A stretch of 64,000 nt of DNA, from contig JAFSXU010000034.1 of assembly GCA_017443895.1 (NCBI GenBank), forward strand, positions 124,001 through 188,000. The letters are read 5' to 3'. This DNA is from Clostridia bacterium (GTDB lineage: Bacteria > Bacillota > Clostridia > UBA1381). Below the pieces are notes generated by a model. The model ran no database searches and was not told where the DNA came from. It was given only the letters and a program-made list of their open reading frames with translations. The first letter of the stretch is position 1. Every line of letters starts with the position of its first letter. The position numbers and the translations under genes were made by a program. This document shows, in pieces, positions 48,440 to 56,777 of the stretch.

Positions 48440-50077
48440 TTAATCTTCAGCTGTTAAATTTGCAGATGTGTAGTTCTTATATTGATTTACCGAGCCTGCC
48501 TTCATTGCTGCTGACCAACCAGTCACATTATCTCTTGTTATAAATGATTTTGCATAAAAAGTTGTTCCAACCATTGCTGTAGGTATCTTCATTAAATCAG
48601 CAGAGAATGTGTCACCATACTTAGCTATGCCGGTAGTATCTGAATAATATTTTGCAGCTTTGTTAGTGGTGATACTGTTATCAAAGTATGCATTGTCAAG
48701 ATATCCATTAGTCACAATCCATGTACCGTATGCTTCAATTGGCTCATTGTCCTTATATGTTGAGATAAATCTGATATTTCCATATCCGTCATTATCTATA
48801 TATGCGTCAACATCTGTAACCTCTACACGACTTGTTACAGCCTCAAGAGTTGAGAAATGTGAAATTGTAAGTTGACATGTGCCGCCATCAGCATCACCGG
48901 TATATGTATACTGCTTATCACCACTGCCTATTGTGTACTTGTCAATAAGTGTACCCTCATCTGTTGCGTGGATAATATATAAAGGCTCTGCCGTTACAGG
49001 GATAGTAACTGCAATCTCAGCATTTTGCTTTAACTGGTCGTTAGTAATTGCAACCTCTTTGTCCTCATGTCCTACACAGGTGATTTTTGCATATGGAGTA
49101 AGCTGGAACTTCTCATTGCTGTTTGCAGTGTTTTCAATTGCTTCAGTTTTTGCAAATATATCAACATTTACAACCGTTTCCGCACCTGCGACTGCTTCTA
49201 TATTATTCTCTACAATATAATCATTGATAATCTTTGTTTTCTCTGTAGCAATAATGCTGTCCTTAATACCCTCGACAGTAAGACCTGTAACACCCTCAGC
49301 CTGTGTTTCTTCTACAGTTGCATCAAGTGTACCAACCTGTACGGTTTCTTCTGTGCTTGTACCTGTTTTTGTATAAAGAACATAATCACCTATTTCATGA
49401 CAAATTGTTCTGTCTCTGTCCTCGAACATTACAAGCTGTACCTTGACATACGAGTCAAGTGGTAAATCATCATCGACAACACCGCACTTGAATACCTTTA
49501 CATTGTTTACAACCTCTTCATATGTAAGGTTAGAGCTAACCGCATTACCGGTTGCCAAACCTATAACCTGCATAAGATAATATTCAGTTGGTTTTGAATC
49601 TATCGCATCTTTCCCTGCTAACTGTGCAAGTTTTGAAACTCTAAACCCAACATCACCGTAAGTACCATAGTTACCTACAAGCATAAGCTCATCACCTGAC
49701 ATTGTGCCTGTCGGTGTGCATAATGTGATTCTGAAATCACAAATCCAGTCACCGTAAGTAGCAAGTTCTGCTTGCTTTAATGCATTACCTTCCGGTGTGT
49801 CAGGGTAGTCTGTTGCAAATGTAACAGCCTTGTTCATGGCGTATTCCCCACCGTCTATGCCTGTAAAAGCACTGTAATCCGGGTTAAGGTCAACATTTAA
49901 GTCTGCACCGTATAATTCCGTTACTGTTGCGCTTGGCAAGCTTTGCGTTTGTGTTGTTTGCTCCTCTGATGTTTGTGGCTCTGTTACATCATCGTCTGCA
50001 AAGACTGCAAGCTGTGCAGATGCCACCGTCATAATTGCTGCGAGTGTAAGAGCTACACCCTTGAATAGTTTTTTCAT
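48440..50077 (-). CDS. secreted protein sharing a module with the Hint protein
   Basis: 545 residues with a clear signal peptide (KGVALTLAAIMTVASAQLAVFA, cut near 27), then a Thr/Gln-rich linker, a beta-rich middle that I do not recognise, and a C-terminal module (about 430-540) with GYGNIRFISTYKD, GTWIVTNGYLD, FSADLMKIPTA and TTFYAKSFITRD. The same module opens the 50309-53608 protein. No sortase motif, SLH or dockerin domain was seen. GGAGG precedes the ATG. It lies 27 bases after peptide A and 25 bases before peptide B in a tight operon. Confidence 0.82.
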   Translation of the reverse strand: MKKLFKGVALTLAAIMTVASAQLAVFADDDVTEPQTSEEQTTQTQSLPSATVTELYGADLNVDLNPDYSAFTGIDGGEYAMNKAVTFATDYPDTPEGNALKQAELATYGDWICDFRITLCTPTGTMSGDELMLVGNYGTYGDVGFRVSKLAQLAGKDAIDSKPTEYYLMQVIGLATGNAVSSNLTYEEVVNNVKVFKCGVVDDDLPLDSYVKVQLVMFEDRDRTICHEIGDYVLYTKTGTSTEETVQVGTLDATVEETQAEGVTGLTVEGIKDSIIATEKTKIINDYIVENNIEAVAGAETVVNVDIFAKTEAIENTANSNEKFQLTPYAKITCVGHEDKEVAITNDQLKQNAEIAVTIPVTAEPLYIIHATDEGTLIDKYTIGSGDKQYTYTGDADGGTCQLTISHFSTLEAVTSRVEVTDVDAYIDNDGYGNIRFISTYKDNEPIEAYGTWIVTNGYLDNAYFDNSITTNKAAKYYSDTTGIAKYGDTFSADLMKIPTAMVGTTFYAKSFITRDNVTGWSAAMKAGSVNQYKNYTSANLTAED

Positions 50078-50104
50078 GTTTTTATATCCTCCTTAAAATA
50101 TTAC

Positions 50105-50281
50105 TTATTCATTTCCGGTACCTGTACTCGTATCTATATTCGCATCTGCGCCCGACCACTGCTGAGCATCATACTCTGTAGCTCCTGCCGTCGGGTCGCC
50201 AATGCCAAGTACAAAACCGCTTGTGTATATTATATTATCCTGAAAATCTATAACTTCCATTTCAGCCCTGATATAGTTCAT
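50105..50281 (-). CDS. 58-residue peptide A
   Basis: Begins MNYIRAEMEVIDFQDNIIYT and ends with an acidic, Gly/Thr/Ser-rich tail (GADANIDTSTGTGNE). AGGGGG lies 10 bases before the ATG at 50281; an in-frame TTG three codons earlier touches that site and is excluded. No signal peptide. The N-terminal motif is shared with peptide B (48265-48414). It sits between two genes for large exported proteins with 27-base gaps on both sides. No modifying enzyme is in the operon. Function unknown. Confidence 0.78.
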   Translation of the reverse strand: MNYIRAEMEVIDFQDNIIYTSGFVLGIGDPTAGATEYDAQQWSGADANIDTSTGTGNE

Positions 50282-50308
50282 TGTTATCAATCCCCCTTTT
50301 AGTCACGA

Positions 50309-53300
50309 TTAGTCCAATGTTCTTCTTGAATTAGTGTCCATAAATACACCTATCTGCTCAATAATATCATCATATGTTATTAAGCCTTTACCAACAAGGA
50401 CTTTTAAATAAGGGCCATTGAACGCACAAAACTCCTCATGTGATACATAATCGGATAAATCCTCATATTCATATAAGCCATATTTTGCAATATCCAACAT
50501 CATACTTTGAGCATCATATTTCATATCATCGCCTATTGCAAAATAATCATACCAACCCGGTACAGGCGGTGGAGTTACAGTTAATATACCGTTTGCTATA
50601 CAGTTATTGTGGAAAGCTGTGAGCAATGTATAACTATGTACACCCTCTTCTATAATATCATAGTCTACCAGCTCAACTGTTTTATTCTCAATACCGTCGG
50701 TTTTAATAAATGTATGTCCGATATATGAATCAACATTGTCTTTATTGATATAGATATAATTTTTCTCATTTACATCATAAAGTCCATGCTCATATACTAT
50801 TGTTAAATCCGAATTATCTGAGAATTTAAGCTTAATAGTATCAAGCCCCGTAAATCCATCGTCCATAAGCAATGACGGCTGAGAAACTGTATATTCACCC
50901 TTGAAGAAATCCCATACAAGTAGCTCATCATCAAATGTTAAATCCTCAATAGGCTTTTGACTTCCGTCTGCAAGAGTTATCAGCGTTCCCTCTGCAAGAC
51001 AGCTACCGCTACCACCACCGCTACTACTACCACTAAATGTGCTATACGATACAGACGGATTGGAATTTTTCTGTAATCCTGACCAAGTATGCTCAAATTT
51101 TAAAGTCTTACCTGCTGCGGTAAATTCATATTCTAGCTTTGGAGATCTTGGAGTACTACCACTTCCTACTAAACCACTGGATGATTTCGGTCCAAAATAG
51201 AGTTTGCTGTTATACACAAACGGTGCGCCATTGTCGCCACTCTTAAATTCCTTCATATTTGTAATCTTAAGCGTGAAATCGTTACATGTATACTCCCAAT
51301 AATTATAATCACCATTAGCTTTTCCAGAAGTTGTAGGTGTAAGATCTGACAAACCCTTAGTTACATAATTGCCAGCTGATTTAGAATAATACTTTATACT
51401 TAAACCTTCCAAAGCTGGAACAGCATGATTATAGTCACTTCCACTTGTCACCCTGAGCGCAGTCCCATAATTTTGTGATACTAATACAGGCGGGTCAATC
51501 GACTCTTGTGATACTGATATGGTTAATGGGTATTCATATTCAATATTTTGTTGTACGGCATCTCCATCTTTATCATAATACTTAGTATCATAAAACTTCA
51601 ATGTATAATTGTAATCTCCAATATCACTGAACACCGCCGATTGCCCTATGGCTATAGTGCCATTATAAATGGTATATGGTATTTCTTCACCGTATTTCAT
51701 TATTTTCAATTTCGATGAATCCAGTGTATAACTACCGCTTACAGGCAGTCTAATCTGAAGTTTTCGCACAAAAATGCTACCGTCATAGTATTCTGTATAA
51801 ATACGGTCTTCACCGCTTTCATCTGTAAACACTGTTTTTGGTACAATGTCGCCAAATTTATTCGGAGTATAGACAGGCTCTGTTTTAAGTTCCTCTATTG
51901 TTCCGTTTGCATTCGTGTATGAATACACCAGTCCACTATACCATGCATACGGAACATCTTGCTTTTCTACCCTCTTGTCAACTATACTTGCATCTCCCTC
52001 AATAAATACAAATCCTGCATTTATACAAGTTTTATCATCTATTGTATGCTGATACTGTTTAAGCCCCAACGCAGTACTTAACGGGCTCTTAACTCTTGAA
52101 TCCTGCACATACTGCAAATATTCTGAATTTACCCAGTTATACTGCCTTAATGTCCCTTCAATAGTTATCACAGTATTTCCCGTTATACTTGTAACACCTA
52201 AACCTAGCCTTGTCTGCGTTGTATCGTTTACATTAGCTTTTGTTGGAACTTGTATGGTCGTCACATCTTTAAGCAATAAAGTATTTGCACCATCTGCTTG
52301 AATATTTGCAGCTGCACCACCATTTATTGTTGAATTTATTATCTGCTGATCTACTCCATTCGCATAGACTGCAGTACGACCGCCGGAAATATACGAATTT
52401 ATAATCTTACTGCTACCATTCATTGCAACAGCATTTATCATATTGTAATATCTACCATCACCGTCGCCTGTATTCAAATTTTCAGTTTTATTGCTATCGT
52501 ATAAAATTGAATGCGAAAAATTAGGGCAGATAACCTGAACATTATCAAGTACTCCATTGTCTAATTCAATAAAACCATTATATCTATACTTTGAAACCGA
52601 ATCGCTTGAACATGTCATCTTAAATCCATTACCGTAAATAGCATAGCCGTTACTTACTTTAACGCTACTAAATCCAACATCATCAAGCAATACTACATTA
52701 TTGCTTGTGGCACTCATTGCGTAGGAGGTTGCGTTTATTGCGTCTACCACTTCAAGAAGGAGTGTGCACTTATACTGTGTTGCGGCAGAGTCTTTTATTG
52801 CCACTTCAACAACACCTGTGCCGGTAAACTGAATTGTGTCGCTCAATGTCTTTTGGGATAGAGTTGTTTCTTCTGTGGTATTATTTACGCCGGCGTTACC
52901 TGCTTTATTGGTAATTTTTACATCTATGCCTAACGGTGTGCCATTTGCTGTAAAGAGCGAGCTTAACGCAACCGCATTGGCATTACCTACACGGTAGAGG
53001 TATTTATCTGTATTTTCAAACTTCTTTTCAAATGTAACAAATGATTTATCTACATCAGCTTTTGCTTCTTCAGTCGTGTTTGAGTTTGTCTTATTTGTAC
53101 TGTCATAATATTTAGGTTTATTTGCCTTGTCTTCCGAAGATGCAGAATAATCTTTGGTATTCTCACTATTATTTACATTTTCGCTTGCAAGAGGTGCTTG
53201 TACATACTTATCTGCATTATTACTATCTTTATAAACAATATAGGACTTTGCATAAAACTCCAAATTAAGCAAATTTGCAGGGATATTTAAAATGTCTGCG

Positions 53301-53608
53301 GTAAATTTAAAACTTGTTTTACCACTAACTTTATCATCAGTCGAGACCTTATCGTTTTCAATTTCTACTATATTATCTGCATCCCAGCCGTTAAAAATGC
53401 TTTTAGGTACTACCCATGTACCTATTCTATCCACTGTTTTTTCTCCATCTAAAGTAACCTCTGTTATAAAACGGAGGTTTCCTTTACCGTCCTTTATATA
53501 GCTGTCACGCTGTACTATATTTACGCTATCTGCAAATGATGCGGATTGCAGCATCAAAAGAACGCAGAGAAACACCGCTACAGCGCCAATAGATTTTAAA
53601 GCTCTCAT
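50309..53608 (-). CDS. large surface protein with beta-helix and C-terminal Hint domain
   Basis: About 1099 residues. Signal peptide (IGAVAVFLCVLLMLQSASFA). Residues about 25-135 hold the module also found in the 48440-50077 protein (GNLRFITEV, GTWVVPKSIF, FTADILNIPA, EFYAKSYIVY). A Ser/Asn-rich linker follows, then a right-handed beta-helix (KIINSYISGGRTAVYANG, QIINSTINGG; about 290-440), Ig-like beta domains, a Gly/Ser linker and a Hint domain from Cys870: CLAEGTLITLADGSQKPIED, the TxxH-like IVYEH, and the end FHNNCIANGILT. About 90 more residues follow. Hint domains cleave or ligate their own chain. ATG 53608 follows AGGAG; an upstream GTG is excluded. Confidence 0.85.
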   Translation of the reverse strand: MRALKSIGAVAVFLCVLLMLQSASFADSVNIVQRDSYIKDGKGNLRFITEVTLDGEKTVDRIGTWVVPKSIFNGWDADNIVEIENDKVSTDDKVSGKTSFKFTADILNIPANLLNLEFYAKSYIVYKDSNNADKYVQAPLASENVNNSENTKDYSASSEDKANKPKYYDSTNKTNSNTTEEAKADVDKSFVTFEKKFENTDKYLYRVGNANAVALSSLFTANGTPLGIDVKITNKAGNAGVNNTTEETTLSQKTLSDTIQFTGTGVVEVAIKDSAATQYKCTLLLEVVDAINATSYAMSATSNNVVLLDDVGFSSVKVSNGYAIYGNGFKMTCSSDSVSKYRYNGFIELDNGVLDNVQVICPNFSHSILYDSNKTENLNTGDGDGRYYNMINAVAMNGSSKIINSYISGGRTAVYANGVDQQIINSTINGGAAANIQADGANTLLLKDVTTIQVPTKANVNDTTQTRLGLGVTSITGNTVITIEGTLRQYNWVNSEYLQYVQDSRVKSPLSTALGLKQYQHTIDDKTCINAGFVFIEGDASIVDKRVEKQDVPYAWYSGLVYSYTNANGTIEELKTEPVYTPNKFGDIVPKTVFTDESGEDRIYTEYYDGSIFVRKLQIRLPVSGSYTLDSSKLKIMKYGEEIPYTIYNGTIAIGQSAVFSDIGDYNYTLKFYDTKYYDKDGDAVQQNIEYEYPLTISVSQESIDPPVLVSQNYGTALRVTSGSDYNHAVPALEGLSIKYYSKSAGNYVTKGLSDLTPTTSGKANGDYNYWEYTCNDFTLKITNMKEFKSGDNGAPFVYNSKLYFGPKSSSGLVGSGSTPRSPKLEYEFTAAGKTLKFEHTWSGLQKNSNPSVSYSTFSGSSSGGGSGSCLAEGTLITLADGSQKPIEDLTFDDELLVWDFFKGEYTVSQPSLLMDDGFTGLDTIKLKFSDNSDLTIVYEHGLYDVNEKNYIYINKDNVDSYIGHTFIKTDGIENKTVELVDYDIIEEGVHSYTLLTAFHNNCIANGILTVTPPPVPGWYDYFAIGDDMKYDAQSMMLDIAKYGLYEYEDLSDYVSHEEFCAFNGPYLKVLVGKGLITYDDIIEQIGVFMDTNSRRTLD

Positions 53609-53659
53609 TTTTTGCACACTCCTACCGAAAAATTGCACATTTAGCCTACTATCGATTAC

Positions 53660-53688
53660 ATTTTAACATTTTTAGATTTTATATTCAA
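53660..53688 (-). promoter_or_regulatory. promoter of the surface-protein operon
   Basis: Minus-strand TTGAAT (53683-53688), 17-base spacer, TAAAAT (53660-53665), 52 bases before the ATG at 53608. Confidence 0.72.
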
Positions 53689-53689
53689 T

Positions 53690-53748
53690 TTGTGCAATAT
53701 ACAAAAAAAAAAAAAACTTTTTCTGATTTTTTTGTATAGATTGCACAA
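53690..53748. promoter_or_regulatory. paired TTGTGCAA motifs with a 14-base homopolymer between
   Basis: TTGTGCAA (53690-53697) abuts the -35; its inverse TTGCACAA is at 53741-53748. Between them is A14 (53703-53716). The octamer also occurs twice upstream of the secreted esterase. The tract could vary in length by slippage and alter regulator spacing. The remaining gap to 53882 shows no gene. Confidence 0.5.
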
Positions 53749-53882
53749 ATAGGACATTGTTTAAATTTTTTGCTACACAATATGTTGTATGTCTAATACA
53801 AACGGCACGCAAAAGTGAGTTATAAAACCAAAAAAACAGGCTGTTGCGGGTAAATTTGGGTTTATATTGAAATTAAACCGAC

Positions 53883-53917
53883 AAAAAAGAACTGTCTGCA
53901 TTTATCGCAGACAGTTC
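53883..53917 (-). terminator. terminator of the MBL-rubredoxin gene
   Basis: GAACTGTCTGC (53889-53899) pairs with GCAGACAGTTC (53907-53917); six T follow on the minus strand. Confidence 0.92.
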
Positions 53918-53930
53918 CGTAAATATCCGT

Positions 53931-54872
53931 TTATGCTTTATTGAATTTTTCTTTTGGCTGTTTACATCTTGGGCATTTCCAATCATCAGGCAAATCCTCA
54001 AATGCTACGCCGTCATGCTCTGCAGGATCGTATACATATCCGCAAATTGAGCATACATATTTACCCGTTGTCTCCTGATTTGAGAAATCAACCTCGGCAA
54101 GCACTGTAGGAACAGGGTTATCCAAGTCCATTACACGCTTTGCTTCAAGATTTTCATAGCCCTGCGGTGTATGAGTTGATACATACACTGTCGGGTGATT
54201 ACGAATAAAGTCACGAACTCTGTCAAGTGTCTCACGAGCCGCCTCTTTATCATCAAATACAACAGAGAGCTTATTTTCATACAATGCCTCATCAACATAG
54301 GTAATATCGCCGTGAATCATATAGAACAGTCCGTCAAGCTCCACGATAACTATACTGTTTCCGTTTGTATGGCCCTTTGCCTTTATATAATAGATACCGT
54401 CTGCAATCTTCTGACAGGCAGGGAAATTATAATATGCGCCGTCCGTAAACTTTACAGGCACGATATTGTCAATACCCTGTAATTCATCGGCTGAAAGTTC
54501 GTCCTCATTTACATAAATCTTTGCATTTGGGAATGAACGAAGCTCACCCGAATGGTCGACATGCTTATGCGTAAGTAAAATCTTTGTTACCTGCTCGGGT
54601 CTGTAGCCAAGTGCTGAAAATGCCTCCATATAGCTTGAAATATCCTTACCTGTATATGCAGGGCTTGTTTCATCTGGTTTTTCCTCGGGTGTACCCTTGG
54701 GCAGTCCCGTATCAACCAAAATAACCTCGTCGCCTGTATCAATCAGGTAGTTTTGCAAGCTGCCACGGTAGCGGACATTATTATCAAACTTGTCCATACC
54801 CTCTTCACCGCCGAAAGCAAACGGCTGACCGTAAAATCCGTCTTTTCTGAATTTAACCGCTTTAATAATCAT
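53931..54872 (-). CDS. metallo-beta-lactamase-fold hydrolase fused to rubredoxin
   Basis: 313 residues. The N-terminal 260 form an MBL-fold domain with [10 protein letters not shown] (HxHxDH) and MIHGDITY. The last 45 are a rubredoxin: [17 protein letters not shown] and [11 protein letters not shown] (CxxC...CxxC, one iron). There is no flavodoxin domain, so it is not a classic flavodiiron protein; the MBL part looks like the lactonase/glyoxalase branch. AAGGAGG lies 8 bases before the ATG at 54872. The fused rubredoxin suggests electron delivery to, or redox sensing by, the hydrolase; the substrate is unknown. Confidence 0.85.
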   Translation of the reverse strand: MIIKAVKFRKDGFYGQPFAFGGEEGMDKFDNNVRYRGSLQNYLIDTGDEVILVDTGLPKGTPEEKPDETSPAYTGKDISSYMEAFSALGYRPEQVTKILLTHKHVDHSGELRSFPNAKIYVNEDELSADELQGIDNIVPVKFTDGAYYNFPACQKIADGIYYIKAKGHTNGNSIVIVELDGLFYMIHGDITYVDEALYENKLSVVFDDKEAARETLDRVRDFIRNHPTVYVSTHTPQGYENLEAKRVMDLDNPVPTVLAEVDFSNQETTGKYVCSICGYVYDPAEHDGVAFEDLPDDWKCPRCKQPKEKFNKA

Positions 54873-54953
54873 ATTTAAGTCCTCCTTAAAATCTACTTTA
54901 TATCTAATAATACACAATTTTTCCGATTTTGTCCATACAAAAATCAGTAATTA

Positions 54954-56033
54954 TCAGTCCAATAATTTCTTTACCGCCTCGTCTTGCCCGAACAGCACAC
55001 AACCGCCCGTATGCTCCTGATTTAAAAGCTCACTATCGCTAAGCTTCCTAAACAGCTTCGACTGCAAGGCGTCAATCAGGGAGGTATCACGGATATTTAC
55101 ATCTGAATACGGAGAAAACGGACAAGGCTCTGCCCCTCCCTGTGAATTTATATGGAAGAAGCCTCTGCCTGCGGCAAGGCAACCGCCTGCCTTTCTCTCA
55201 TCGCCCGGGAAAGCCACCAACAGCATATCGCTATGCTCCTCTCTTAGCTTTTCAAGGCGCTCGTTCATAACCTCGCGCTCTGTATCGGTTATTGTAAACT
55301 CCGATTTGCCCGAAACATCAACATATTCTATAAACAGCATTACAGAACATCCTTTTTTATTCAGCTCCGATACATAAGCATCCGATAAAACCTCGTCCAA
55401 GTTCTCCCTTGTTACCGTCAGAGATGCACCCGTTATTATATGGTTTTTTGAAAGCTCCTGCATAGCTTTATCAATCTTTTCATACACACCGTCACCACGC
55501 CGTTTATTCGTAATATCTTTTCCGCCCTCAATACTTATAATCGGGATAAGGTTTCGGTGCTTTTTAAATTCTTCTATGTATTGGTAATTTATAAGCGTAC
55601 CGTTTGTGATTATCGGAAATATGATATCTCTTACCTGACCTGCAACATTTATAACATCACGCCTTACCATCGGCTCTCCGCCTGCAAGGATAATAAAGCT
55701 TATTCCCAAATCCCGTGCCTCAAAAAATACCTTTTTCCATTCTTCGCCGGTTAATTGCCTCACGACACTTTTATCGTTACAGGAGTTTATCGCTCTTGCA
55801 TAACAGCCTGCACAGTGGAGATTACATCTGCTTGTAATACTTGCAATCAAAAACGGCGGTATATGATGTCCCATACTCTTATATTTATCACGGTTTTTCG
55901 CCGCTTTTTTTGCCGATCTTGAAAACTCCGCCATAAACATACTCTGCCGTAAATTAAACCGTGATATATCCATTGCGCCTTTTATGATATTTTCCATTCC
56001 TGATTTTAAATATTCATCAAGATTAACACTCAT
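54954..56033 (-). CDS. radical SAM protein
   Basis: 359 residues. The AdoMet cluster is in SRCNLHCAGCYARA (CxxxCxxC) near residue 70, and ILAGGEPMVRRD is the GGE motif. The C-terminus has further Cys (GGCLAAGRGFF, EPCPFSPYSD and GGCVLF), consistent with a shortened SPASM-like auxiliary site. AAGGAG lies 9 bases before the ATG. It is 82 bases upstream of the MBL-rubredoxin gene on the same strand and may be co-transcribed. Standalone relatives are common in Clostridia with unknown substrates; a peptide or cofactor role is possible. Confidence 0.85.
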   Translation of the reverse strand: MSVNLDEYLKSGMENIIKGAMDISRFNLRQSMFMAEFSRSAKKAAKNRDKYKSMGHHIPPFLIASITSRCNLHCAGCYARAINSCNDKSVVRQLTGEEWKKVFFEARDLGISFIILAGGEPMVRRDVINVAGQVRDIIFPIITNGTLINYQYIEEFKKHRNLIPIISIEGGKDITNKRRGDGVYEKIDKAMQELSKNHIITGASLTVTRENLDEVLSDAYVSELNKKGCSVMLFIEYVDVSGKSEFTITDTEREVMNERLEKLREEHSDMLLVAFPGDERKAGGCLAAGRGFFHINSQGGAEPCPFSPYSDVNIRDTSLIDALQSKLFRKLSDSELLNQEHTGGCVLFGQDEAVKKLLD

Positions 56034-56117
56034 ACAAAAATACTCCTTACCTTAGTGCTTTAAACTATATATAATTATAATCCAAAAGCATAAAAATTTC
56101 AACAGTTTTACCGATTT

Positions 56118-56147
56118 AAAAAGCGGTAGCACAAAGCCACCGCTTTT
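56118..56147 (-). terminator. terminator of lon-engB
   Basis: AAAAGCGGT (56119-56127) pairs with ACCGCTTTT (56139-56147), with T-run on the minus strand, directly after the engB stop. Confidence 0.9.
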
Positions 56148-56149
56148 GT

Positions 56150-56752
56150 TTATTCTTCCGACATTTGACCTGCGCGCATCATTTCAATCATATCCCAGAC
56201 GGTATATTTACCCTCATCGTCCTTGGTGTTAAACGGTACCAAAATATCGTCCTCGCCCATCTGAAGAGTTTCCCAGATAAGTTCAAGATTTCCCTCAATT
56301 TCGCTCTTTTTTAACTTATCCGTCTTTGTTGCAACAACTATCAAGCGCTCATGATAGTGCCGTATCCAATCCGCCATTGTTATATCATCCTTTGTCGGCT
56401 TATGCCTTGAATCGACTAAAAGTATGGTCTGGACAAGCTCTTTCCGATTTGAAAGGTAATCCTCCATCATCTTACCCCATTTTTCCACATCACTTTTAGG
56501 TCTTTTTGCATAGCCATAACCCGGAAGGTCAACAAGATAAATTGTATCATCTATATTATAGAAATTTATCGTTATCGTTTTTCCCGGAGTTCCCGATACT
56601 CTTGCAAGTGATTTCCTGTTTAAGAGTTTATTTATCATCGACGATTTGCCGACATTTGACCTGCCTGCAAATGCAAATTCCATATACCCTTTCTTGGGAT
56701 ACTGCTTTTTATCAACTGCCGAGATTTCAATATCTGCATTATGTAAGTTCAT
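56150..56752 (-). CDS. engB: ribosome biogenesis GTPase EngB (YsxC/YihA)
   Basis: TRAFAC GTPase of 200 residues needed for 50S assembly. G1 FAGRSNVGKSSMINKLL near 28, G2 with TPGKT, G3 VDLPGYGYA, G4 ATKTDKLKK. GAAAGG lies before the ATG at 56752; 13 upstream codons of the open frame are excluded. It follows lon by 25 bases. The lonB-lon-engB order is that of Bacillus. Confidence 0.96.
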   Translation of the reverse strand: MNLHNADIEISAVDKKQYPKKGYMEFAFAGRSNVGKSSMINKLLNRKSLARVSGTPGKTITINFYNIDDTIYLVDLPGYGYAKRPKSDVEKWGKMMEDYLSNRKELVQTILLVDSRHKPTKDDITMADWIRHYHERLIVVATKTDKLKKSEIEGNLELIWETLQMGEDDILVPFNTKDDEGKYTVWDMIEMMRAGQMSEE

Positions 56753-56777
56753 AGTTTTTTCCTTTCGTATATGTTTT

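Noticed and set aside
54954-56033. The radical SAM protein as maturase of peptides A and B
   Set aside because: Tempting because of its Cys-rich tail, but it is in a separate transcription unit behind a terminator (53883-53917), next to the MBL-rubredoxin gene, and has no recognisable peptide-binding (RRE) domain.
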